DNA of 49,338 nucleotides, from positions 83,585 through 132,922 of the forward strand of contig JAPYNE010000009.1 in the NCBI GenBank assembly GCA_028285945.1. Reading direction: 5' to 3'. Under the pieces are notes generated by a model, which worked only from the letters and a program-made list of their open reading frames with translations, was not told the origin of the DNA and made no database searches. Shown in pieces: positions 35,381-43,609 of the stretch. A program made the position numbers and the translations under genes. How positions within the stretch are numbered: position 1 is the stretch's first letter; the number at the start of each line of letters is the position of its first letter. This stretch comes from Candidatus Foliamicus numerosus (GTDB lineage Bacteria; Pseudomonadota; Gammaproteobacteria; Steroidobacterales; Foliamicaceae).

Positions 35381-36586
35381 ATGCGCAGCGTTGAACTATT
35401 CGCCGGCGCCGGAGGATTGGCTATTGGCCTGTCGAACGCGGGATTCCGCCACGCTGCGGTGATCGAACGGGATGGCGACGCATGCGAGACGTTTCGGGAG
35501 AATCAGCGTCACCAAACCCATTCAGTCGAGGGGTGGCCACTGCACGAATGCGATGTGCGAGATTTCGACTACGGGGCCATCGAGGGGAAAGTGATGGTTG
35601 TCTCCGGCGGGCCGCCCTGCCAGCCATTTTCACTGGGAGGGAAGCACAGGGGCCACAGAGACGAACGCGACATGTTTCCGGAGGCGGTGCGCGCCGTCAG
35701 AGCGCTCCAGCCGCAAGCGTTCATTTTCGAGAACGTGAAGGGGATGATGCGCCAAGCATTCACGAGCTACTTCGAGTACATCCACTTGCAACTCAGCTAC
35801 CCGCGATATGTGCGCCAAGTTGGCGAGCGGTGGCAAGAGCACCGCTCCCGGCTGGAGAAGCACCATACCTCCCAACGCCAACGCTCTGAATACAACGTCG
35901 TGTGTCGGCTGCTTAACGCGGCGGACTACGGTGTGCCGCAAAAGCGGGAACGAGTGTTTATTGTCGGATTCCGCTCCGACCTTGGGGTTCGATGGTCGTT
36001 TCCGGAAACAACGCATTCGGAAGACGCGCTACTGCGCGCACAATGGGTCACAAGTGAATACTGGGAGCGGCACAAGTTATTGAAATCAACCCGGCCAACA
36101 CCGAGCCCCCGGCTTGCCAAACGCATCGAGAGATTGCGCGGCGAAGAGCTTTTCGCTCCTTCAAGAAAGCCTTGGTTGACGGTTCGGGACGCCATAGCGG
36201 ATCTGCCTGACCCGCAACGGCATCCGAACAACAACATCCCGAATCACTGCTTCAATCCCGGGGCCCGAAGCTACAAGGGACACACGGGAAGTCCGTATGA
36301 CGAACCGGCAAAGACGTTGAAGGCAGGCGATCACGGGGTTCCCGGCGGCGAGAATATGCTTTTGCGGCTTGATCGATCCGTCCGCTACTTTAGCGTCCGG
36401 GAAGCGGCGCGGTTGCAGACTTTCCCCGACGACTACGAGTTCCGGGGCTCCTGGACCGAATCAATGCGCCAACTTGGAAACGCGGTGCCGGTACGGCTCG
36501 CCGAGGCTGTCGCAGGCTCAGTGGCGGCGGCACTGTCCAGAAAAAAGCAATGCGCCAATCGGCGGCAAGGGCTAAAGCGAACATGA
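35381..36586 (+). CDS. DNA (cytosine-5) methyltransferase
   Basis: This 401-residue C5 methyltransferase has all main motifs: I FAGAGGLAIGL (7-17), IV GGPPCQPFS with nucleophile Cys80, VI IFENVKG (115-121), VIII NAADYGVPQKRERVF, IX REAARLQTFPDDYEF, X MRQLGNAVPVRLAEAV. The target-recognition region spans about 235-330. It makes a 5-methylcytosine that protects DNA from the downstream nuclease. It ends ACATGA, overlapping the nuclease ATG. AT content is higher than neighbouring housekeeping genes. The start matches the family N-terminus (MRSVELFAGAGG); the frame is open upstream through the regulator gene. Confidence 0.95.
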   Translation: MRSVELFAGAGGLAIGLSNAGFRHAAVIERDGDACETFRENQRHQTHSVEGWPLHECDVRDFDYGAIEGKVMVVSGGPPCQPFSLGGKHRGHRDERDMFPEAVRAVRALQPQAFIFENVKGMMRQAFTSYFEYIHLQLSYPRYVRQVGERWQEHRSRLEKHHTSQRQRSEYNVVCRLLNAADYGVPQKRERVFIVGFRSDLGVRWSFPETTHSEDALLRAQWVTSEYWERHKLLKSTRPTPSPRLAKRIERLRGEELFAPSRKPWLTVRDAIADLPDPQRHPNNNIPNHCFNPGARSYKGHTGSPYDEPAKTLKAGDHGVPGGENMLLRLDRSVRYFSVREAARLQTFPDDYEFRGSWTESMRQLGNAVPVRLAEAVAGSVAAALSRKKQCANRRQGLKRT

Positions 36587-37422
36587 CACCGCAGGAGCTA
36601 GATCGGGCCGTCAGCGAATTGAAAAAGCTGTCAAAGGCAATTTCGCAAGAGGAGCCGCCCCGTCTATCAGCACGAAAAGCAAAGACAGTTCGGGACCACA
36701 TCACAGAAGCGTACGAGACCCTGCGTCAGTTGGTGGATCGTCTCGACCCGATTAAGGACATAGGCGTAATGTTCGATCCTGCCAATCCGAACGTGGTTGG
36801 CAGAATTGCAGGCATCGCAATGGTTGCCCAACCACGCAAATCATTGATTTCCTTACTGGAAGACAGGTTTTATGGCTCGGGCGTCTATGCGATCTACTAC
36901 AGCGGCGAGTTTCCGCCATACGCAGGCATCGCCGGAAGAGAGCATCCAATTTACGTTGGCAAAGCGGATCCGGCCAATCCGGCAGGCAAGACCGCCAGAG
37001 AGCAAGGAGATCGTCTTTGGCACCGATTGAACGATCACCGAAGGAACATCGGCAAGGCTAAAGGAACGTTGAAATTGGATGATTTCCAGTGCAGAGCGCT
37101 CGTCGTGCAGACCGGGTGGCAAAGCTCCGCGGAGGATTACCTGATCCACTTGTTCAAGCCGATCTGGAATAACCAGATCGGTATCTGCTACGGCTTCGGA
37201 AAGCACGGCGACGATCCACGCACTCGCGCGAATCTTCGTTCCCCTTGGGACACATTGCATCCCGGCCGGGAATGGGCGCATCGCGACTCGAGCATGAAGG
37301 ACGCCAAGCCGGCAGAGCAGATCTCGTCGGAGATCGCTAGGCATCTCGCTGACAATCCGACTTTCTCAACGATTGATGAGGTATTGCGCACGTTCCTCGA
37401 CGAGATGCGGGCCGTATCCTGA
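36583..37422 (+). CDS. Eco29kI-like GIY-YIG restriction endonuclease
   Basis: This 279-residue nuclease has the GIY-YIG core: GVYAIYY (100-106), IYVGKA (123-128), Arg/His segment DRLWHRLNDHRRNIGKAKGTLKLDDFQCR, Glu184 in SSAEDYLIHLFKPIWNN, and the Eco29kI-type PWDTLHPGREWA (221-232). R.Eco29kI (CCGCGG) has the same order and also uses a C5-methyltransferase partner. It carries an N-terminal extension of about 90 residues compared with Eco29kI. ATG 36583 overlaps the methyltransferase stop (ATGA); ATG 36550 is possible. CCGCGG occurs several times in this window, so protection rather than avoidance is expected if that is the target. Confidence 0.88.
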   Translation: MTPQELDRAVSELKKLSKAISQEEPPRLSARKAKTVRDHITEAYETLRQLVDRLDPIKDIGVMFDPANPNVVGRIAGIAMVAQPRKSLISLLEDRFYGSGVYAIYYSGEFPPYAGIAGREHPIYVGKADPANPAGKTAREQGDRLWHRLNDHRRNIGKAKGTLKLDDFQCRALVVQTGWQSSAEDYLIHLFKPIWNNQIGICYGFGKHGDDPRTRANLRSPWDTLHPGREWAHRDSSMKDAKPAEQISSEIARHLADNPTFSTIDEVLRTFLDEMRAVS

Positions 37423-37431
37423 ACCCGGGAC

Positions 37432-37476
37432 GACATCCCGGTATTCGGGCATTCCGGCAATCTGCTAGCCACGGCT
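37432..37476 (+). pseudogene. moeA fragment at the R-M island edge
   Basis: About 45 bases translate as DDIPVFGHSGNLLATA, matching DNEVPVFGLPGNPLATA of moeA (34661-34705) with several substitutions. It lies ten bases after the nuclease stop. It is followed by CACGGCTTGCTCC, which resembles CACGGCGGCTTGCTCC just after moeA (34993-35008). The R-M genes are thus bracketed by moeA-derived sequence, as expected if they entered by recombination beside moeA. The divergence suggests the event is old or came from another species' moeA. Confidence 0.65.
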
Positions 37477-37505
37477 TGCTCCTTGCTATAAGCTAGTGTT
37501 GTTTT

Positions 37506-37757
37506 ATGTATGGCATTGCTTATAGCAAATCAGCGATCAATTCACTCAAGAGGATGCCAGCTAAAGAGCGCAGGAGAATCCATGCTGCCATAGCCGCTTA
37601 CGCCGCCAAGCCGGAAGCTCGGTCCCATCAAACGAGAAAGCTGAGGGGCCGCGACGCTTATCGGCTGCGCGTGGGGACGTGGCGGGCTATTTTTGATCTG
37701 GATGGTGGCACGATGCGGATACTCCAAGTAGGCGCCCGGGGAAGCATTTACTCGTAG
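37506..37757 (+). CDS. RelE/ParE-type toxin
   Basis: This 83-residue protein has the RelE fold: YGIAYSKSAINSLKRMPAKERRRIHAAIAAYAAKP, then KLRGRDAYRLRVGTWRAIFDLDGGTMRILQVGARGSIY. The conserved GxxxYRLRVGxxRxIF core and final basic/aromatic pattern are clear. RelE toxins cleave ribosome-bound mRNA. It is followed 11 bases later by a helix-turn-helix protein, giving toxin-first order as in higBA-like systems. It borders the R-M island. Confidence 0.88.
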   Translation: MYGIAYSKSAINSLKRMPAKERRRIHAAIAAYAAKPEARSHQTRKLRGRDAYRLRVGTWRAIFDLDGGTMRILQVGARGSIYS

Positions 37758-37768
37758 GAGGATTAACA

Positions 37769-38143
37769 ATGACCGATCCGCAAGTTATCAGCACGCCGGG
37801 GGGCGAGAAAATGGCTGTGGTGCCGCTTGAGGAATACAAGCGGCTTTCCCGCAACGCGGAGGAGTTGTCGGACCTGCGAGCGTATGACGAGGCCGTACGG
37901 CATCTTGCAGCAGGACAGGAGGAAATGCTCCCTTCCCAATTTGCGGAGCGCATCCTAGGGGGTGAAAGCGCTGTTCGGGTTTGGCGCGAATTCCGCCAGA
38001 TCAGCGTCAAGGAGTTGGCGCGGCGGGCAGGCATAAGCGGCTCGTACCTGTCGCAGATTGAAAGTGGAAGCCGCACCGGAGCTTTGCCCACCATGAAATC
38101 GCTCGCGCAGGCGTTGAATCTGGATATCAGCGACTTGGCCTGA
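37769..38143 (+). CDS. Xre-family antitoxin with N-terminal Phd-like segment
   Basis: This 124-residue protein has an N-terminal KMAVVPLEEYKRLSR, resembling the core of Phd/YefM-type antitoxins. The C-terminal HTH_3 domain (about 68-122) reads SVKELARRAGISGSYLSQIESGSRTGALPTMKSLAQALNLDISDLA. It partners the RelE-like toxin immediately upstream, with AGGAGG just before ATG 37769. It likely neutralises the toxin and represses the operon. The joining of the two antitoxin-type modules is notable but known in related pairs. Confidence 0.85.
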   Translation: MTDPQVISTPGGEKMAVVPLEEYKRLSRNAEELSDLRAYDEAVRHLAAGQEEMLPSQFAERILGGESAVRVWREFRQISVKELARRAGISGSYLSQIESGSRTGALPTMKSLAQALNLDISDLA

Positions 38144-38160
38144 TGGGTTGTTCCGCGGCG

Positions 38161-39411
38161 CTAGGACTTGTTGAGGGCCATGTCCGTTAGCGGGTCGCCG
38201 GTCGGCACGCCCAGCAGCAGCTTGCCGGTGGGCATCATTCCGTTGTCCCAATGGAGGCCGCCATGGGTCGAGATGGTGCGAACGTCGCGGTAATGGCGCT
38301 GAACGGGATTGTTGCCGGTTTGCCCGGTCACGCCCATCATGTTGGCCAGCCGGGTGATGGCGCTTAGGCAGAGCTTGGCCGCCATAGCCGGTTCCCGGCG
38401 GATGCGCAGGCGGTTGATTCCGCGAATCCTTTTGCCGGAACTGCCGGTCTCATGCAGGAACTGCATCAGCTTGTCGGTGATCAGGTCGGCCACCCGCAGT
38501 TCCTCGTAGGATTCCGCTACCCGGATCTGCACGGGAACCTGCTCGACGACGCTCTCGCCGAACATCTGCCCGGTGCGTTCCCGGGTTTGCTCCAGATAAT
38601 GCTCCAAGCCGCCGCGAGTTGCCCCCAGCATCGGCCCGCAAAGCAGCGTATAAAAAAGCTGGCCTAGTTCGGTGCGATAGATGTAGCTATTGTGCAGTTT
38701 CGCGCCCGGGGGTTCGGCGCCGGCCAGCTCCTCGGACAGCACGGTTCGGTATTCGGGCACGAACACATCCTTCACCAGGAGGTCCTTGCTGCCGGTGCCC
38801 TTGAGGCCCTCCGAGTACCAGGTGTCAACGATCTCGTAATCCTCCGGCAGCAAGTGCGCCATGCGGAACTTCACCTGCGAACCCTCCGAGGATCGGCCCT
38901 CTATGCTGTAGCGTCCGCCCACCACCGCGCAGTCGGCATGGTCCACTCCGCTGGCGAAGCGCCACTGTCCGTTCAGAACAAAGCCGCCATCGGCCGGCTC
39001 CATTGTTCCGCCGCCCGCAAAGGCGGTGGCGATGATGGCATCCGGGTGGCTCGGCCAGAATTCCTCCTGCGCGCGCACCGGGAATCGCCCCAGCATCCAA
39101 GTGTGGGACATCACCACGGATGACACCCAGGATGTGGAGCCGCAGCCGCGGCCGAGTTCACGGGACACGTCCACATGCGCGCCCCAATCCATCTCGAAAC
39201 CGCCGTAGCGCCGGGGCGTGAAAATCTTGTGGATCCCGGTCGCCTTCAGGTCCGCGACGGTTTCAGCCGGCAGCGTCCGGAGTTCGTCGGTTGCTTGGGC
39301 GCGCTCGCGGAGCACGGGCACCAGCTTGCGCGCCTTGTGCACCAGTTCCTCGCGTGTCGGAATGTAGCTGGGCTGCGCTGCGGTTGCGCTCATGCTCTTT
39401 GCTTGCGCCAC
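38161..39411 (-). CDS. Acyl-CoA-dehydrogenase-fold flavin monooxygenase (HsaA/HpaB-C2-like)
   Basis: This 416-residue protein of the acyl-CoA dehydrogenase fold lacks the usual catalytic Glu context. It resembles two-component aromatic hydroxylases: LKATGIHKIFTPRRYGGFEMDW, GCGSTSWVSSVVMSHTWMLGRF, GGFVLNGQWRFASGVDHADCAVVGG, SEGLKGTGSKDLLVKDVFVPEYRT, and a C-terminal NNPVQRHYRDVRTISTHGGLHWD. Members hydroxylate phenolic rings (HsaA acts on a steroid ring-cleavage intermediate) using reduced flavin from a separate reductase. It is downstream of and co-oriented with the molybdopterin enzyme, 215 bases away, so a shared phenol pathway is plausible. An alternative start is ATG 39393. Confidence 0.82.
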   Translation of the reverse strand: MAQAKSMSATAAQPSYIPTREELVHKARKLVPVLRERAQATDELRTLPAETVADLKATGIHKIFTPRRYGGFEMDWGAHVDVSRELGRGCGSTSWVSSVVMSHTWMLGRFPVRAQEEFWPSHPDAIIATAFAGGGTMEPADGGFVLNGQWRFASGVDHADCAVVGGRYSIEGRSSEGSQVKFRMAHLLPEDYEIVDTWYSEGLKGTGSKDLLVKDVFVPEYRTVLSEELAGAEPPGAKLHNSYIYRTELGQLFYTLLCGPMLGATRGGLEHYLEQTRERTGQMFGESVVEQVPVQIRVAESYEELRVADLITDKLMQFLHETGSSGKRIRGINRLRIRREPAMAAKLCLSAITRLANMMGVTGQTGNNPVQRHYRDVRTISTHGGLHWDNGMMPTGKLLLGVPTGDPLTDMALNKS

Positions 39412-39626
39412 GCTGTAGGCCTCCTTGACGGGTACTCGCTAGAGGTCGCGGCCACCCTAGTTTCGTGAGGCGGCGCAACACGGCAAGTTTAACCCGCCTG
39501 CATCACCCGCCTTGCGATGGCGCTTGGGTTCCGCCGTCTTTCGGTTCTTTTTTCCGGCCCATCTGCGCTGCGCTGGATCCTTTTATGCAGTGGGGAATTT
39601 CCCTCAAAAGCGCCGCCGGAATCGAT

Positions 39627-40478
39627 TCAGGCGGAGAGGGCCAGCGCGCCGAGGTGCAGGCTTTCTTCGGCCATGCTGAAATCGACCGAGGCGCGGCCGC
39701 CGGTGTCTGATTCGACTTGGAGCTGGTATGGGCCGCTGTTTTTTTCCAGCCTGTCGAAGCGGAAGTCGCCGAACAGGTCGGTTTTGGCGCGCGCCAGCTC
39801 ATTGCCGGCGCGGCTTAAGACCACTTCGGCATCGGCGGCGCATTCCTCCACGCCGCCAACCTCCGCCGTCACCGAGCCGGCCACGAAGCAGTGCGTGATC
39901 AGGTGCATGTTCTTGTAATGCACGCGGGGCTTTGAGCCGAGTTCCGGCTTCAACACCTCCAAGCCCTCCTTTTCGGCAATCCGCCGCATTTCGGCATCCT
40001 CCACCTTGAGCGAGCGGAACGCCCCGGTGGGGCAGGCCTGCTCGATGCGGGTTTTCTCCCAGCCCTCATCGAGCAAGTGCGCGTCGAAGAACCAAGCCTG
40101 CGGCGCCTGCTCCTCCTCGTTCCAGAAAATCGCGCCGTACGGGCAGGCGTCCACGATGTCCTTTTGGCCCTTCGATTTCTTCGGGTCGATGATCACGATG
40201 CCGTCGGCGCGCTTTTTGATGGCGCCGTTCTTCGCGGCCTTCATGCACGGCGCGTCGTCGCAGTGGTTGCACATCACCGGCATGAACCGCGCCTCCACGG
40301 CTGGCCATTTGCCGCGCTCGTGGCGCTTCACATCGACCCAGCTGTGCCCGTGCTCCGGCTGCGGGGCCGAATAGCCGGGGAACTCGTTGCCGATGTGCTC
40401 GTCCTTGACGGCCAGAAAGCAGTTGCGGCAGTTATCGCAGCGCTCGATATCCACCACCATGTTCCATTTCCCCGCCAT
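39627..40478 (-). CDS. Ferredoxin-type small subunit of a transhydroxylase-like molybdoenzyme
   Basis: This 283-residue electron-transfer subunit has two visible 4Fe-4S sets: CDNCRNC near residue 8-14 with CPTGA, and CNHCDDAPC with CPYGA. Loops are typical of DMSO-reductase-family beta subunits. The C-terminal about 90 residues (THCFVAGSVTAEVGG...DLFGDFRFDRLE...LGALALSA) form a transthyretin/carboxypeptidase-regulatory-like domain, as in the small subunit of pyrogallol-phloroglucinol transhydroxylase. Its ATG overlaps the large-subunit stop (TAATG on the minus strand). No Tat or Sec signal is present, so the complex is cytoplasmic. Confidence 0.88.
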   Translation of the reverse strand: MAGKWNMVVDIERCDNCRNCFLAVKDEHIGNEFPGYSAPQPEHGHSWVDVKRHERGKWPAVEARFMPVMCNHCDDAPCMKAAKNGAIKKRADGIVIIDPKKSKGQKDIVDACPYGAIFWNEEEQAPQAWFFDAHLLDEGWEKTRIEQACPTGAFRSLKVEDAEMRRIAEKEGLEVLKPELGSKPRVHYKNMHLITHCFVAGSVTAEVGGVEECAADAEVVLSRAGNELARAKTDLFGDFRFDRLEKNSGPYQLQVESDTGGRASVDFSMAEESLHLGALALSA

Positions 40479-43400
40479 TACGCCGCCTCCGCCCGCTGCC
40501 AGGTGTCCACGCCGGTCCATTTCTCGAATTCGATGAGCGACGTGTTGGGGGCCATGCCGCTGGCCTGCTCGGTAATGGTCTTTTTGGGGTTGAGCATGTT
40601 CACGCAGCCGCCCAGATCGGTCGAGTTGCCGGGCTCTCCAGCCGGCCGGTACTGGGCGGAGCCGGTGCAGGCGCTCACCACGCCCGGGCGCAGCCGGTCG
40701 GTCAGCTGGGCCGCGCACACCACCGAGCCGCGGTGGTTCCACAGGCGAATGAGGTCGTCGTCCTTCACCCCTCGCGCTTCGGCGTCCTGGCGGTTCACGC
40801 GCGCCACCAAGTAGGCATGGCCGTTCACCCTCACCCGGTGCTCGCGGATGTCTTGGAGCGTGCAGTCCTCATCGTCGCCCATGATGTGGAACGGGTAGCG
40901 CGTGTGCGGCGTGAGCAGTTGCAGCGGAAAGTCCGCCAGCGCCGGTTCGGCCTCGGCGTTCTCGTAGCTTTTCTGATACTTGTTGAGCGGCGGACGCGCC
41001 GGGTCGTCGATCTGACTCAGGGTTTCGGGCAGGAACTCGAACTTGCCGGAAGTGGTTTGCAGCCCTTCGCCGAACTCGCCCACATAGTCCGACGGCAGCG
41101 GATAGGGCTCGGGCGTGTCCTTCTTCCGCCCTTCGTAGTACCAGCGGCTGGCGGTGGGAGCGCGGGCGTTTTCCGGATCCGGGGGCACCACGAAATAGCC
41201 CTTCTTGAGAAACTTCTTCCAAGTGGTGCGCTTGGCCAAGTCGGATGAATCGAACACCCGCTTGCACCAGTCCAAATCGGTGTTGCCGCCTTCTGAGTAC
41301 ATCGCGCCCAGCCCTAGGCGTTCGGCCACGGCGAGGAAGATGTCGTAGTCCGATTTCGACTCGCCCAGCGGCTTGATGCATTTGTGCTGAAGCGACACCA
41401 CGCGGTGGTTGACCATCGAGAACATGTGGTGAACGTAGCCCGCGCCCACATTGTAGTACTCGCCGATGTCCCAGCGCTCGAACACGGTGCAGGCGGGAAG
41501 AATCACGTCCGCGAACGGCGTTTCGCCTTCCCACCAGATCGACTGGTTGACCACGAACGGCAGGTTTTCCGATTGGTACATCCGCACCCAGCGGTTGGAA
41601 TCCACCATGGTGCCGAAATTGGGGCTGCCGTACTTGTACATCATCTGTATCTTGGCGTGGCCGGGCGCCGGGTAGCCGTAGCGCAGGAACTGGCCGCGCA
41701 CGGACGAGACATCCGTAAGAAAGCCCGAGGCGCTGCCCTCCATGATCGCTTCGGGCAAGCGGATTTTGGGGATGTTCTGGCGCGAGGAGTTCATCGTAAC
41801 CACATGCGGCATGCGCTGGTAGTTGTTGGCCGCATTGGCGCTGTAGGCGAGCTCGCCCGACATGCTGCCCTCGGCATAGCCGGGGAAATAGAAGGAGAAG
41901 TCCAGCGGCGCGCCGAACTGGAGGTTGCCGAAGTTCACGCCCGCCCGGCCGAAGCCCTGCATCGCGCCCAGCATGGTCATCATCCGCGCCCACTGAACGC
42001 CCATGGGGCCGCGTCCGGCCCCGCCTAGGCCGCAACCCCAGCCGCCAGCGCCCAGATAGGTTTTCTTGCGCCCCCATTCGCGTGCCAGGGCGCGGACTTC
42101 GCGCGCCGGCACCTTGGTTTCCGCTTCCTGCCATTCGGGCGTCTTCGGCGCGCCGTCGGTCTCGCCCAAGATGTAGGCCTTCCATTCGTCGAAGCCGGTG
42201 GTGCGCTTTTCAATAAATTCCTTGTCGTAGAGGTTTTCGGTGATCCATACGTGGCACAGCGCCTGGGCAAGCGCCGAATCGGTGCCGGGCTTGGGCGAGA
42301 TCCACTTGCCGCCCAAGTGTGCCGCGGTGTGATTGAGGAACGGGTCGATGTGGACCATGGGGATGCCCAGCTCCTTGGCCCACTCGCGCCGGATAGTGCC
42401 TTCGTAGCCGTAGCTGGCATCCGGGTCGCTCGACCAGAACACCATCAGCTCCGCCTCCTTGAGGCAGTCCTCCACGGTGCCGTAGAACTCCGGCGTGCCC
42501 AGCCGCAGGCTGTTGCCCCAGTGGTGCATGGCACCCCAGTACCAGCCCTCCCAGCTATCGGGATTATTGTGCAGCTTGGAGCAGCCGATGAGATTCCAGA
42601 AGCGGTTGAAGGCGCTCAGGTAGTGCCCTAAGTTGCCCCACTGGTGGTGCGAGCCGTGCGTCACCAGCACCGCGCCCGGGCCATGCGCCTTGGAGCGCTT
42701 GATTTCGCCCACCACGATGTCCAGCGCCTCGTCCCAGCTGATGCGAACGAACTTGGACTTGCCGCGGTTTTGGATATTGCGCTCGCCGTGGGGGTCGAAG
42801 TCCACGCGCTTCATGGGGTAGAGGATGCGGTTTTTGGAATAGACCATGGACTTCTGGCACAGCCCGTGGGAGGCCAAGGTGGTGTGCCGCGGCGGCGTGA
42901 ATTCCTTGCCCCGCGCCTTGATGGTCCACGACGGCGCGTCCTCGTCGTCGAACTCCACGGGAGTGATCCGCAGGATCTTGCCGTCTTTCACATACACGAA
43001 AACCGGCCCGCCGTTGGTGCCGTTGGTGTAGCGCACCACGCCGTTGCCCACGGGAGTGCCGCTTTTCCAGCGCACCCGCTGCATTTCGTTGAGCGTCGTC
43101 ATAAACCACACCGCCAACTCGTCGGAGCCTTCCACCAGCAGCTTGAAGTTCTTGGCGGCGTCGATCCTTACGAGCTGGTCGAAAGGCGGCGTGAGGAACT
43201 CCTCGGCGATGGCCCTGTTCTTGAAGACGACGGAGAAATCGGGCTTTTCGTGAATGCCCTTGCGGGAGCGGACCTTGCCGTTGTCGATTTGCACCCAGCG
43301 GCCTTGCGAGTTGTCTTGCAGCTTGAACTGGGCAATGAGGTTCCTTTCCTTGAGCCGGTCTCTAAATTTGGGATACAAGCGCGCCACCAGCCGCAACGCC

Positions 43401-43513
43401 TGCACCATGCCGAAGAGAATGATCGAAAATCGCATGTACAACCCCCGGCTGCGGAAACTCGGAAACAACGCAGCAAGGCACCGGATGATAGCAACCTTGG
43501 CCTTTGCCGTCAC
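40478..43513 (-). CDS. SCP2-domain/molybdopterin oxidoreductase fusion, transhydroxylase-like large subunit
   Basis: This 1011-residue protein has, at about 25-145, an SCP2-like sterol/lipid-binding fold (RWVQIDNGKVRSRKGIHEKPDFSVVFK ... FKLLVEGSDELAVWFM). From about 160 it is a DMSO-reductase-family catalytic subunit without an N-terminal 4Fe-4S site, as in pyrogallol-phloroglucinol transhydroxylase. There the molybdenum ligand is a Ser next to a catalytic Asp. Here D319-S320 (NNPDSWEGW) and H289 (THGSHHQWG), 31 residues earlier, keep the spacing reported for His144/Ser175. Y546 (FPGYAEG) may match Tyr404. MoeA in this window supplies its cofactor pathway. The fused lipid-binding module suggests a hydrophobic phenolic or steroid substrate; this is inference. 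Confidence 0.88.
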   Translation of the reverse strand: MTAKAKVAIIRCLAALFPSFRSRGLYMRFSIILFGMVQALRLVARLYPKFRDRLKERNLIAQFKLQDNSQGRWVQIDNGKVRSRKGIHEKPDFSVVFKNRAIAEEFLTPPFDQLVRIDAAKNFKLLVEGSDELAVWFMTTLNEMQRVRWKSGTPVGNGVVRYTNGTNGGPVFVYVKDGKILRITPVEFDDEDAPSWTIKARGKEFTPPRHTTLASHGLCQKSMVYSKNRILYPMKRVDFDPHGERNIQNRGKSKFVRISWDEALDIVVGEIKRSKAHGPGAVLVTHGSHHQWGNLGHYLSAFNRFWNLIGCSKLHNNPDSWEGWYWGAMHHWGNSLRLGTPEFYGTVEDCLKEAELMVFWSSDPDASYGYEGTIRREWAKELGIPMVHIDPFLNHTAAHLGGKWISPKPGTDSALAQALCHVWITENLYDKEFIEKRTTGFDEWKAYILGETDGAPKTPEWQEAETKVPAREVRALAREWGRKKTYLGAGGWGCGLGGAGRGPMGVQWARMMTMLGAMQGFGRAGVNFGNLQFGAPLDFSFYFPGYAEGSMSGELAYSANAANNYQRMPHVVTMNSSRQNIPKIRLPEAIMEGSASGFLTDVSSVRGQFLRYGYPAPGHAKIQMMYKYGSPNFGTMVDSNRWVRMYQSENLPFVVNQSIWWEGETPFADVILPACTVFERWDIGEYYNVGAGYVHHMFSMVNHRVVSLQHKCIKPLGESKSDYDIFLAVAERLGLGAMYSEGGNTDLDWCKRVFDSSDLAKRTTWKKFLKKGYFVVPPDPENARAPTASRWYYEGRKKDTPEPYPLPSDYVGEFGEGLQTTSGKFEFLPETLSQIDDPARPPLNKYQKSYENAEAEPALADFPLQLLTPHTRYPFHIMGDDEDCTLQDIREHRVRVNGHAYLVARVNRQDAEARGVKDDDLIRLWNHRGSVVCAAQLTDRLRPGVVSACTGSAQYRPAGEPGNSTDLGGCVNMLNPKKTITEQASGMAPNTSLIEFEKWTGVDTWQRAEAA

Positions 43514-43609
43514 CTGAACGTCATGCCGGGTAGCTAGCGGCCGCCCGGTCAGATATGATGCCTGCCATTACCGAACAGGCTTGGGCGCTTTGCTTCTTTT
43601 ACACCCTTT

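Noticed and set aside
42644-43537. A 297-codon + strand ORF opposite the molybdopterin enzyme
   Set aside because: Shadow of the large-subunit gene; its composition lacks the pattern of a folded protein, and the opposite strand has clear family motifs.
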